Shown: positions 56,884-64,000 of the stretch, in pieces
How the letters are laid out: each line of letters begins with the position of its first letter
How positions within the stretch are numbered: the first letter of the stretch is position 1
Assembly (NCBI GenBank): GCA_963712485.1
Contig: CAVQID010000018.1
Coordinates: 1-64,000, forward strand
Source: JALORV01 sp963712485
GTDB taxonomy: Bacteria; Pseudomonadota; Gammaproteobacteria; Burkholderiales; Burkholderiaceae_F
Direction of reading: 5' to 3'
Length of the DNA stretch: 64,000 bases
The notes under the pieces: model-generated
What the model saw: only the letters and a program-made list of their open reading frames with translations
Database searches by the model: none
What the model was told of the DNA's origin: nothing
Made by a program: the position numbers and the translations under genes

Positions 56884-57659
56884 CCGAAGCGCCGGCTGTC
56901 GCTGATAGCCGACCTGCTTTTCATGGTCACCTGGCGCGATATTGCAATCAAATACAAGCAGTCGATGATGGGACTGCTGTGGGCGGTGCTGATGCCCGGG
57001 ATCATCGTGGCGGCCGGCATGCCGGTGCAGTTTGGTATGAGCGAGCTGTGGGCCGCCCGTTTTCGTTAGATGCGCTCGCCGCCGTCTGCGTGAAGTCACT
57101 GCCATGGGCGTTCATCGTCGGCGCGATCCGCTTCGCCACGTAGCAGCCTGACCAGCAACTCGAACCTGCTGACGAAGATCAACTGCCCGCGCATCGTGTT
57201 CCCGGTGTCGGCGGTGCTGTCCGCGCTGTTCGACATGCTGGTGGCCACCATTCCCCTGGTCGTCGTGCTGGCGTTCACCGGAATCCGCCCGGCTGCCAGT
57301 CAGCTGTGGGTGATTCCACTGTTGCTGCTGATCGTGATCTTCGTCGCCGGGCTTGGTATCGCGCTATCAGCGGCCACCTCTATTTCCGCGATGTCAAGTA
57401 CATCGTCGAGGCGTTGCTGACCTTCGCGATCTTCTTCACGCCGGTGTTCTATCCCTCATCCATGCTCGGACCTTGGCGCGACGGTGCCGCTGCTCAACCC
57501 CGTTGCACCGTTGCTTGAGGGCATGGAAATCGCGGTGGTGCAGGGTCGCAGCCCGGACCTGGGCTGGATCGCCTACAGCGCGACGGCCTCCTTCGTCACG
57601 CTGGTCGCGCGTGGGTCATGTTCCATCGGCTCGAGCCGACGTTCGCGGACAACGTGTAG
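56884..57659 (+). pseudogene. Wzm-type ABC-2 polysaccharide permease, broken
   Basis: Readable pieces in order are LIADLLFMVTWRDIAIKYKQ, SMMGLLWAVLMPGIIVAAGM, VCVKSLPWAFIVGAIRFAT, NLLTKINCPRIVFPVSAVLS, LYFRDVKYIVEALLTFAIFF, TPVFYPSSMLG and LLNPVAPLLEGMEIAVVQGR. These cover a normal Wzm permease from near its N-terminus to its end (VMFHRLEPTFADNV). The start codon is lost next to the IS fragment, and about five frame changes are needed. It pairs with the Wzt ATPase that follows by 20 nt. Truncation at the left end is probably real; the internal shifts may be errors. Confidence 0.78.
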
Positions 57660-57679
57660 GCGCGTATCCGCACCAGCCG

Positions 57680-58375
57680 ATGACCGACATCGCGATCCGG
57701 TTCGATGACGTATCCAAGCGTTTTCGCAAGGGGGCACGCTTCGATTCGCTGCGCGGTCTCCTGTGCGCTGACCTGCTCCGACGCGCGACGGACGCGGGTG
57801 CCGCTCGGCACTCGCGCGCCGACCGCGAGTTCTGGGCGCTGCGCCATGTCAACCTGCAGATCCGGCAGGGCGAAACGGTCGGCGTGATCGGCCACAACGG
57901 CGCCGGCAAAAGCACGATGATGAAGCACTTCGCCCGCATCATGTGGCCGACCGAGGGTCGGATCGAGGTCAATGGGCGCCTGTCGGCACTGATCGAGGTC
58001 GGCGCCGGCTTTCATCCGGACCTGACCGGCCGCGAAAACGTCTATCTGAACGGGGTAATCCTCGGCATGAGCCGCGCCGAGATTGCGCGCAAGTTCGACG
58101 AGATCGTCGAGTTCGCTGGTCTGGCGCTTTCATCGACACGCCGATCAAGCGGTATTCGTCGGGGATGTTCGCCCGCCTGGGCTTTTCGGTCGCGCGCGCA
58201 CCTCGATCCCGACATCCTGGTGATCGACGAGGTGTTGAGCGTCGGCGACTTCGTGTTCCAGCAAAAGAGCCTGCAGAAGATGCGCGGCATCGCGACCAGT
58301 GGTGCGACCGTGGTGTTTGTCTCGCACAACCTCAAGGCGGTTTCCGACCTATGCGCGCAAGTATCCGCATATTGA
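57680..58375 (+). pseudogene. Wzt-type ABC transporter ATPase, 3'-truncated
   Basis: MTDIAIRFDDVSKRFRKGAR is a good start. Walker A GHNGAGKSTMM, signature region YSSGMFARLGFSVA (seen only after correcting two compensating shifts near 58130-58190), Walker B DILVIDEVLSVGD and SHNLKAVSDLC are present. The frame then enters copy B of the repeat and stops at AQVSAY, 10 nt or so after the junction at 58358. Wzt proteins normally continue for 20-150 residues, so the C-terminus, and any sugar-binding domain, is lost. The permease and ATPase would have exported a surface glycan. Confidence 0.85.
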
Positions 58376-59285
58376 TTGAGGAGGCTACCGGACCATGATG
58401 CCTCTTTTCTTGAACGCCGCGATATTCTGACAAACTCGCACGATCGCGCATGTTGACACGGGTAATTCAGAAGCCAGCGGTCTTGTTCCCGCCATATCGC
58501 AGCTGAAATTCTCGATTGACCTGCGACAATTCCCTTTAACGAACGTTCGAATCCTTCCGGATCGGGTGGCGGGGACGTTGCAAGCATATCAGCAGCGTGG
58601 GCGCCTCCTGATTGCACATGAGTTACTCGACCAGAATAGTGACCCGCGAAGACGAGTTCTCGGCCATGGGCGGGGCGTGGGACACGCTTGTCTCGGCAGC
58701 GGCCGGTGCGAACACGTTCCTTACGCACCCATGGCTGCATACGTGGTGGGTGTCTTACCGGCCCGAGGCTTCGCTCTGCATCGTGCTTGCTGAGCGAGAC
58801 GGCACGTTGGCGGGAATCGCCCCCATGATGCGGATGCGGGACGCGGGTCTGGGCGGGGTCCTTCGCAGCCTGCGCTTCCTTGGCGACGGCACATCCGAGA
58901 CCGATCACATGAATTTCATCGTGCGTAATGACGATCGGCAAGACATTCTTGGGAGCCTCTTGGAAGCGGTCAACCAGTTGCCATGGGATATCGCGCACGT
59001 CAATCAGATTCCGGAGTCTTCTCCGAACGCCGAGCAGTTTCTCCAGTATGCGCAATCGAAGCGATGGTTGGTGTCGACGAGACACTCTCCGTGCCCCCGT
59101 CGCGCGCTGCCATCTCGGTTCGACGAGGTGATGGCATCACTTCCGAGCCGATTGCGCACGGCCATCCGTTCCGCGCGCCGTGACATGGAGAGGGCGCACA
59201 AGGTGGAGTTTGGTTATGTCAGCAAACTGGAAGAATTGAGCGAGGCTCTCGAAGTCCTGTACCGCAACCACGGCGGTCGGTGGCA
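58358..59285. repeat. 928-bp repeat, copy B
   Basis: Direct copy of 50203-51129. Here the complete GNAT gene and ATP-grasp gene continue to the right, so copy B is the more complete version. Its left edge cuts the wzt gene. Confidence 0.95.
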
Positions 59286-59730
59286 AACCAAGGGCGAGGC
59301 GGGGGTGTTCGTCGACGGACGCAAGCGCGCGTTCTACGCCCAGTTGAGCTCGAGACTGCTCGCGGCCGGGGCATTGCGCTTCTTCCATCTCAAGCTGGAT
59401 GGCAAGATCGTCGCGCAGCAGTACTGCTTTGAATATGACGGGACCGTAATGCTGCTCCAGGAGGGCTTTGACGTCGACTTCGCCAAGCTCAATGTCGGTA
59501 ACGTGCTGCGCGCGATGGTCTTCGAACACCTTATCGAGCATGGTGCGAAGGTGTACGACTTTCTCGAGGGGACGTCTCGTCACAAGCAAAGCTGGTCGGA
59601 CAGTGCTCCGTGCGACTTGAGCATCAGGGCGTGCCGGCCGTCGCTTGCTGGACGGCTTGCCTTTCACCTGCCGCGGTGGGCTGCAGACTTGAAGAACATC
59701 TTCCGCCCTGCGGCAGGTATCGCGACCTGA
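58618..59730 (+). CDS. GNAT / BioF2-like (CelD/FemAB-related) acyltransferase
   Basis: 370 residues, intact. ATG 58618; a TTG 6 nt upstream is also in frame. N-terminal half: FLTHPWLHTWWVSYRPEASL, GTLAGIAPMMRMRDAGLGGV, RFLGDGTSETDHMNFIVRND. C-terminal half: LPSRLRTAIRSARRDMERAH, LYRNHGGRWQTKGEAGVFVD, LRFFHLKLDGKIVAQQYCFE, VGNVLRAMVFEHLIEHGAKV and YDFLEGTSRHKQSW. This is the acetyltransferase fold of the CelD/BcsL group, common in polysaccharide clusters. Its stop overlaps the ATP-grasp start (TGATG), so the two proteins are coupled. The transferred group is unknown (acetyl or aminoacyl). Confidence 0.85.
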   Translation: MSYSTRIVTREDEFSAMGGAWDTLVSAAAGANTFLTHPWLHTWWVSYRPEASLCIVLAERDGTLAGIAPMMRMRDAGLGGVLRSLRFLGDGTSETDHMNFIVRNDDRQDILGSLLEAVNQLPWDIAHVNQIPESSPNAEQFLQYAQSKRWLVSTRHSPCPRRALPSRFDEVMASLPSRLRTAIRSARRDMERAHKVEFGYVSKLEELSEALEVLYRNHGGRWQTKGEAGVFVDGRKRAFYAQLSSRLLAAGALRFFHLKLDGKIVAQQYCFEYDGTVMLLQEGFDVDFAKLNVGNVLRAMVFEHLIEHGAKVYDFLEGTSRHKQSWSDSAPCDLSIRACRPSLAGRLAFHLPRWAADLKNIFRPAAGIAT

Positions 59731-60931
59731 TGGCGCGCAGAAATTCCGACGAGGCGGTCGGGGCTACCGCTTTGAGCGCGGACTGCCCGGTCGTAGTTCT
59801 GAACACTCACTATTCGGGGCTGGCTGTGGCGCGCGACCTGGGCCGGCTCGGCATCCGAGTGATCGGACTCTCGGCAATCCCTGCGTCACCCGGAAATGTC
59901 TCGCGATGGGTTGAGTATCGGGCGGCCCCAGATTCGCTTTCCCAGGACAGCGATTTGTGCGCCTTTCTGATGAAGCTCGCCGACGAACTTGGCCGACAGC
60001 GCGCTATTGCTTCCGACGCGCGATCACGACATCAACTTCATCTCCAAGCATCGGGCCGCACTTGATGAGCGCTTCATCGTTCCGCTGCTTGAGCCCGGAT
60101 GGCATCGATCGGGTGATGAACAAGTCGGCGCTATTGCGGGAGGCCCAGCGGATTGGCCTGAGCGTGCCTCTGGCGGTTACTGTTTCCCAGCCCGACGAGA
60201 TCGAGGCAGCGCAGCCGCTTCGCTATCCTTGCTTATGCAAGCCCGTTTATGCGAGCCAGTGGAGGAAAGCAGGGGTTTGGGAGGCGGTCGGCAGACAGAA
60301 GGCCGTGCGAGTCGACTCTTTCGAAACCCTGTCCGCCTTCTACCGTGGCTTTTCTCAACTGGATCCGCTGGTGACCGTCCAGGAATGGGTCGAAGGGGGG
60401 GAGTCGAACCTGCTGATCTTCGGCTCGCATTGCTCGTCCGCGCACGAGGTGAGCGCGTTCTTCACCGCCCGTAAGCGGCTGCAGTATCCGCCTTTGATTG
60501 GGACGGGGATCGTGGTGGAGGCCATTCCGTTACCGGAGATCGAGGAGCCCTCCCGGCGCCTGTTGAGCGCGCTGAGGTTCCAGGGTATTTCCGAGATCGA
60601 GTACAAGCGGGATGCGCGGACTGGACAACTGTATCTGATCGAAGTGAATCCACGCCACTGGGATCAACATGGTCTTGGGACGGCAGTTGGGGTGAACTTG
60701 TCAGAAGCGCTGTACCGGGATGCAACAGGCCAGGAGCCGCGCCCCATGCGGCAGTCGACGGAGAGCAGGATATGGATTGCGGAGGCTGAATACGCGAGGC
60801 ATCTCGCGCGCTGTCTTGTTGGCAAGGCACCGTGGCGCGACGCACTGCTGGCATTCGGCGCGCCCAGAGTTTGGGCGACGTTTGATTGGCGAGATCCTCG
60901 ACCCTTACTTGTCAACGTTGTGCACCAGTAA
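59730..60931 (+). CDS. ATP-grasp enzyme (carboxylate-amine ligase-like), frameshifted
   Basis: About 400 residues. VVVLNTHYSGLAVARDLGRL and GIRVIGLSAIP form the N-terminal domain. Two single-base insertions near 59990 and 60090 lead through ALLLPTRDHDINFISKHRAA and to DRVMNKSALLREAQRIGLSV, the ATP-grasp lid (PCLCKPVYASQWRKA), VQEWVEGGESNLLIFGSHC and the metal site EIEYKRDARTGQLYLIEVNP RH. ATP-grasp ligases join a carboxylate to an amine via acyl phosphate. With the GNAT neighbour it may attach an amino acid or acyl group to the glycan. The C-terminal 100 residues are duplicated at 51130-51438. Confidence 0.82.
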
Positions 60932-60976
60932 GCTCACGCGCGATCGCCTGTGGAGCGGTCGGACGATGATGCGTAG
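60668..60976. repeat. Second shared block of copy B (ATP-grasp C-terminus)
   Basis: Matches 51130-51438 at about 93% by eye, lower than the left block (about 99%). Similarity ends about 40 bp after the ATP-grasp stop. Confidence 0.85.
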
Positions 60977-61108
60977 GCGTCGCTCCGTATCGGCGCATGT
61001 CAAGAATAAGAGTTGCATGAACTCATTCACCAAATTTCGCGCGTGGCACGTGGACCGAGGCAGCCACTCGGTGCGCACGTCGTCCACGTCGTCGGACTAG
61101 CCGAGCAG

Positions 61109-62043
61109 ATGTCGTCCCTCCGCCGTCGCCTGGCATCGAGTGCGCGCTGGTCGGTCGCCATCCGCCTCGTCGAGCGGTTGATCGGTTTTGGCAGCACGTT
61201 GATCTTGGTCAGGTTGCTGGCGCCGGTCGACTTTGGCGTCGTCGCGATGGGAACCGCGATTCTGGAGATTCTGAATGCGGTGACTGCCTTTGGCTTCACG
61301 CAAGCGCTGATTCGCATGCCACGTCGTGCGCACGACGCCTATTCGACGGCCTTTACCGCTGAACGTCATCACCGGTGTGGCGATCGCTTTGATCTTGGTC
61401 GCGTCGATTCCGTTTGCGCTGCGCTGGTACAACGACGCCCGTGTGACGCACGTTCTCATCGTTTTGGCTTTCAGCAGCCTGGTTAGCGGGTTCAAGAACA
61501 CGGGTCTTGTGCGCTACGAGCGAGCGCTGGATTTCCGTCCCTTCTTCAAGCTCGGCGTTAGCGCGAAAAACGGCTTCATTTGCGGTTGCCGCCTCGCTCG
61601 CACTGATGCTGAAGGATTACCGGGCTTTGTTGGCGGGAATGCTGGCGAGCGCCATCGTCGAGACCGCGATTACGTATCGACTGACACGGTTCCGGCCGCA
61701 GCTCACCCTCGTGAAGACACGTGAACTTCTCGGTTTCTCTGTCTGGTGGGTCGCGGGTCAGGCGATGAACATGCTTGGCCGCAGGGGACAGGACTTGCTC
61801 GTCGGACAGCGGCTGGGGGCCGACTCGCTTGGTCAGTACGTGGTAGCGCTCGACATTGCGACGATGAGCACTGCCGAGCTGGCAGGGCCTGTCATGAGGG
61901 CTGTCTACCCCGGCTACGTGCAAATGAAGGAAGAGACAGGCCGGATCTATTCGGCGTTCGTTCGCGTGTGGGGGCTGATCGCGCTCCTGGCGATTCCCAG
62001 TGCGGTCGGAACGGCCAGCCTTGCCAGCTTGATTGCAGACGTG
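61109..62043 (+). pseudogene. Wzx-type polysaccharide flippase, truncated
   Basis: ATG 61109 begins MSSLRRRLASSARWSVAIRL. Membrane helices of the MATE/MviN-like flippase fold follow: LIGFGSTLILVRLLAPVDFG, VITGVAIALILVASIPFALR, VSGFKNTGLVRYERALDFRP, LLGFSVWWVAGQAMNMLGRR, GQDLLVGQRLGADSLGQYVV. Two insertions near 61360 and 61540 change frame. The gene stops in mid-protein at about residue 310 where a partial IS3 element begins, and no remainder is found beyond the IS. A full Wzx has about 480 residues. It would have flipped the lipid-linked repeat unit to the periplasm. Confidence 0.85.
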
Positions 62044-62730
62044 GAGCCGGCCGTTGAACGACTCGATCAGCCCGTTGTCGGTAGGCTTACCCGGCCGCGT
62101 GTAATCGAGTTTGACGCCACGTCGATACGCCCATTCATCGAGGGCCTTCGAGGTGAACTCGGTGCCGTTGTCGACGGTGATCGCCCGGGGCAATCGACGT
62201 TGCGCGGCGGCCTGGTCGAGCGCCTGCCCGACGCATCGGCCGGTCAACCGGAAGTTGGCCTCTAGAGTCACGCTCTCGCGACTCCACTGATCGATCACGG
62301 TGAGGATGCGGAACTTGCGTCCGTCGTGCATCTGGTCGTGCACGAAGTCCATGCTCCAGTGCTGATCCGGCCCGGTCGGCAGGCCGACCCGGCCGCGCTG
62401 CAGCGCGATGCGCTTGCGCCGCTTGACCTTCATGCGCAGCTGCAATCCCTCGAGGCGATACAGGCGATACACGCGCTTCTTGCCCACCGCCCAGCCTTCG
62501 CGCTTGCAGCATGACCAGGACGCGCAGGTAGCCGAACCGCGGACGACTCAGCGCGATGTCGCGGATCCGTTGTCGCAGCGCGCTTTGATCGCGCGCCTGA
62601 CTCTTCGCGTACCACACCGACCGGCGCAGCAGCGCCAGGCCGCACGACCGTTGCACGCTCACCTTGAAGCGCTCCTGCATCCAGGCTGCCAGCTCGCGCC
62701 GCTTGGCAGCCTTCAGATCTTTTTTCGGAC
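62040..62730 (-). pseudogene. IS3-family transposase OrfB, 3'-truncated
   Basis: Reads DLKAAKRRELAAWMQERFKV, SRPRFGYLRVLVMLQARR, then, after a frame change near 62505, KKRVYRLYRLEGLQLRMKVK, WSMDFVHDQMHDGRKFRILT, ITVDNGTEFTSKALDEWAYR and LIESFNGRL. The DDE triad residues (D in SMDFV, D in VDNGT, E in IESFNG) are present, but the sequence leaves the IS right after NGRL and enters wzx. About 60-70 C-terminal residues are missing. Confidence 0.85.
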
Positions 62731-62979
62731 GACCTCCTGCAGGATCTGCTTGTCCAGCGTCAGATCGGCCACGATGCGACGCAACCGCGCGTTCTCGTCC
62801 TCGAGCTGCTTCAGCCGGCGCAGCTCGGCAACGCCCAGGTCGGCGTACTTCTTCTTCCACGTGTAGTACGTGGCCTCCGAGACGCCGATCTGCCGGCACA
62901 CATCGACCACCGGCGTGCCGCTGTCAGCCAGCCTCAGCGCGTAGGCGATCTGCTCCTCGGTGAACCTGGACTTCTTCAT
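62713..62979 (-). CDS. IS3-family transposase OrfA
   Basis: 88 residues, intact. KKSRFTEEQIAYALRLADSG, TPVVDVCRQIGVSEATYYTW (HTH) and KQLEDENARLRRIVADLTLD (leucine zipper), ending VVRKKI. It binds the IS ends and is normally also made as an OrfAB fusion by frameshifting into orfB. Confidence 0.92.
   Translation of the reverse strand: MKKSRFTEEQIAYALRLADSGTPVVDVCRQIGVSEATYYTWKKKYADLGVAELRRLKQLEDENARLRRIVADLTLDKQILQEVVRKKI
62719..62725 (-). promoter_or_regulatory. Programmed -1 frameshift site A-AAA-AAG
   Basis: On the minus strand the last orfA codons are CGA AAA AAG ATC TGA. The heptamer A AAA AAG is in the correct phase for -1 slippage, after which reading continues as DLKAAKRREL of OrfB. 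This is the standard IS3 mechanism for making the fused transposase. Confidence 0.85.
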
Positions 62980-63065
62980 CGCTTCTCCTGACCCCTACCG
63001 GGGCGCGTCAGAAGCGACCATACCTCCAGTTTTGAACTGACCGGGTTTTCCGGGGGAACGTCACA

Positions 63066-63282
63066 TTATCTTTCGAAACTATTGCCCTACCGCACCGACG
63101 ACCAGCGGCTGCCGGTCGATGAGGTGGCAACACTTCTGAGAAAAGGGGGCTACCAAGTCAGCAAGATCAGCCTCGATGGTAGCCTGGAAGAGGTAAGGGA
63201 AATCGGGACGACGTTTGCCGATGGCTATGTGGGGGCCACGGATACTGCGAACGAATCTAATTACTTGGCTTCACCGCTCTAG
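63066..63282 (+). pseudogene. C-terminal fragment of an unidentified protein
   Basis: One frame is open from the IS border and reads SKLLPYRTDDQRLPVDEVAT, LLRKGGYQVSKISLDGSLEE, VREIGTTFADGYVGATDTA and ends NYLASPL. It resembles the tail of a Rossmann-type methyltransferase (FkbM-like) but I cannot assign it. The 5' part is missing because of the IS boundary. Confidence 0.4.
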
Positions 63283-63832
63283 AACTCCCTCGCCCGTGGG
63301 GATCGGTACGAGCAGCACGCACCGCCGGAATCGACTTCTTGGCACGAGCGGCCACGCAAATCGCCGGACTCAGGCTAGTGCTCGCAAGTGTCACGCGCAC
63401 ATTTAGTCGAGCGAGTTCCGCCGTCGAAACGGCGGAAGGGCAGCCTCTGCTGCGGGCAGTGGTCCGCGCACCGCTTTCTCACGATCGGCGCGCTCGTGAT
63501 GGCGGCTGCGCTGATGGCCGTTCAGAATCTCTTCTCGCCCGGAGATGATTGGTTCGGCAGAGCGGGCGAACTGGCGGTTCTTTTGGTCGTATTTGGTGCG
63601 TTCACCTACCTGGACAACTGTGACCGTCGCTCTGGTGAGTGCGAGCGGCAGACCGAAGGGCGCCGAAACGGAGTTCATTTACGTACTGGCATCGCAACTC
63701 GGCCAGAGGGCGCGGCACCGTGACGTTTTGGCGGGCGCGTTTTCGACAAGAACTCCGAAGACTGAGACGGCTCTGTGGAAGACGGCCCGCATAAGGTGTT
63801 CTTTGGGTTGACGTATGCGCTGTGAAGGGGAT
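63283..63832 (+). other. Unassigned region with a possible frameshifted membrane ORF
   Basis: The frame from 63388 contains FLTIGALVMAAALMAVQNLF, then FGRAGELAVLLVVFGAFTYL, two hydrophobic helices. A +1 frame change near 63615 would continue it as TVALVSASGRPKGAETEFIY to a stop at 63811. No family recognised; it could be a small hypothetical membrane protein. Confidence 0.35.
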
Positions 63833-64000
63833 TTACACCCATGAACCGGAGCGAACTGCCTGCACCGGCCAGTTGTACTTATCCGTCAATACGATGGCTT
63901 TGAGCGCAGGAACATAACGCGCACGGCCGCCCCATGACGGCTCCCTCGCAGCTCCGCCGCAGGCGAATGAACCATACGAATCACCCGCCTTGATGTTGAT
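63833..64000 (-). CDS. Unidentified protein, C-terminal part, partial at window edge
   Basis: A minus-strand frame open from the right edge for 55 codons ends at TAA 63833-63835. It reads INIKAGDSYGSFACGGAARE, PSWGGRARYVPALKAIVLTD, KYNWPVQAVRSGSWV. The residue mix (Gly, Trp, Tyr) and even codon use look genuine, but I recognise no family and the rest lies outside the window. Confidence 0.4.
   Translation of the reverse strand: MNIKAGDSYGSFACGGAAREPSWGGRARYVPALKAIVLTDKYNWPVQAVRSGSWV

Larger units (their letters stand above)
62040..63060 (-). mobile_element. Partial IS3-family element, 5' portion
   Basis: Carries complete orfA and most of orfB on the minus strand, lacking the orfB C-terminus and the inner terminal repeat at about 62040. 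The outer end lies near 63000-63060, in a region including GGTCAGTTCAAAACTGGAGG (minus strand) and CCCGGTCAG; the exact terminal repeat cannot be fixed because the other end is gone. Confidence 0.85.

Noticed and set aside
56360..63060. Composite transposon formed by the two IS3 pieces
   Set aside because: The two pieces belong to different elements and both lack inner ends, so they cannot form a classical composite transposon.

Overview
The window looks like a high-GC betaproteobacterial chromosome segment, probably Burkholderiales or Rhodocyclales. It is dominated by one large exopolysaccharide locus of the exosortase A (XrtA/EpsH, PEP-CTERM-associated) type. Gene content and order support this: prsK-prsR-prsT, an EpsB-like priming transferase, export and chain-length proteins, a tyrosine kinase, an outer-membrane barrel and its partner ATPase, wecB, a DUF3473 deacetylase, a FemAB protein, xrtA-epsI, the XrtA-type glycosyltransferases, an amidotransferase and an O-antigen-ligase-like protein. 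The species assignment is inference; no rRNA or housekeeping operon is present.

Layout. 1-1.2 kb: a secreted lipoprotein (DUF4082 plus fibronectin type III, proline linkers) cut by the window edge. 1.6-10.9 kb: a 9.2 kb block flanked by 81-bp direct repeats lying in LuxR-type HTH fragments. It carries a P450 fragment, two GT2 glycosyltransferases around a three-domain glycosyltransferase/methyltransferase/deacetylase protein, an ABC exporter, an epimerase fragment and a YdcF-like protein. 11-14 kb: an island remnant at an initiator tRNA gene, with an integrase fragment, the mobile mystery protein A/B pair (HTH + Fic) and small membrane ORFs. 14.3-43.8 kb: the main XrtA operon on the plus strand. 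43.9-50.2 kb: a minus-strand continuation (ligase, asparagine-synthase-like protein, beta-helix protein, TPR protein, glycosyltransferase). 50.2-64 kb: a rearranged accessory zone with a duplicated GNAT/FemAB-ATP-grasp region, SDR and Gfo/Idh/MocA dehydrogenases, a glycosyltransferase, a methyltransferase, truncated wzm, wzt and wzx genes, and two partial IS3-family elements.

How the genes work together (from family knowledge). Sugar nucleotides are made by WecB and the UDP-sugar dehydrogenase. The EpsB-like transferase primes the lipid carrier. Glycosyltransferases extend the glycan, and deacetylases, FemAB/GNAT, amidotransferase, ATP-grasp and methyltransferase proteins decorate it. The chain-length protein, kinase, export lipoprotein and barrel control length and secretion. 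XrtA would process PEP-CTERM proteins encoded elsewhere, and PrsK/PrsR would drive sigma-54-dependent expression. No PEP-CTERM substrate was seen here.

Caution on quality. Many genes change frame. Of 29 frame changes whose direction I could assign, 25 look like a single inserted base and 4 like a lost base. This points to insertion-biased sequencing error rather than gene decay. Genes marked as frameshifted are therefore probably intact in the organism. The IS-bounded, deletion-fused and fragmentary genes are a separate class.
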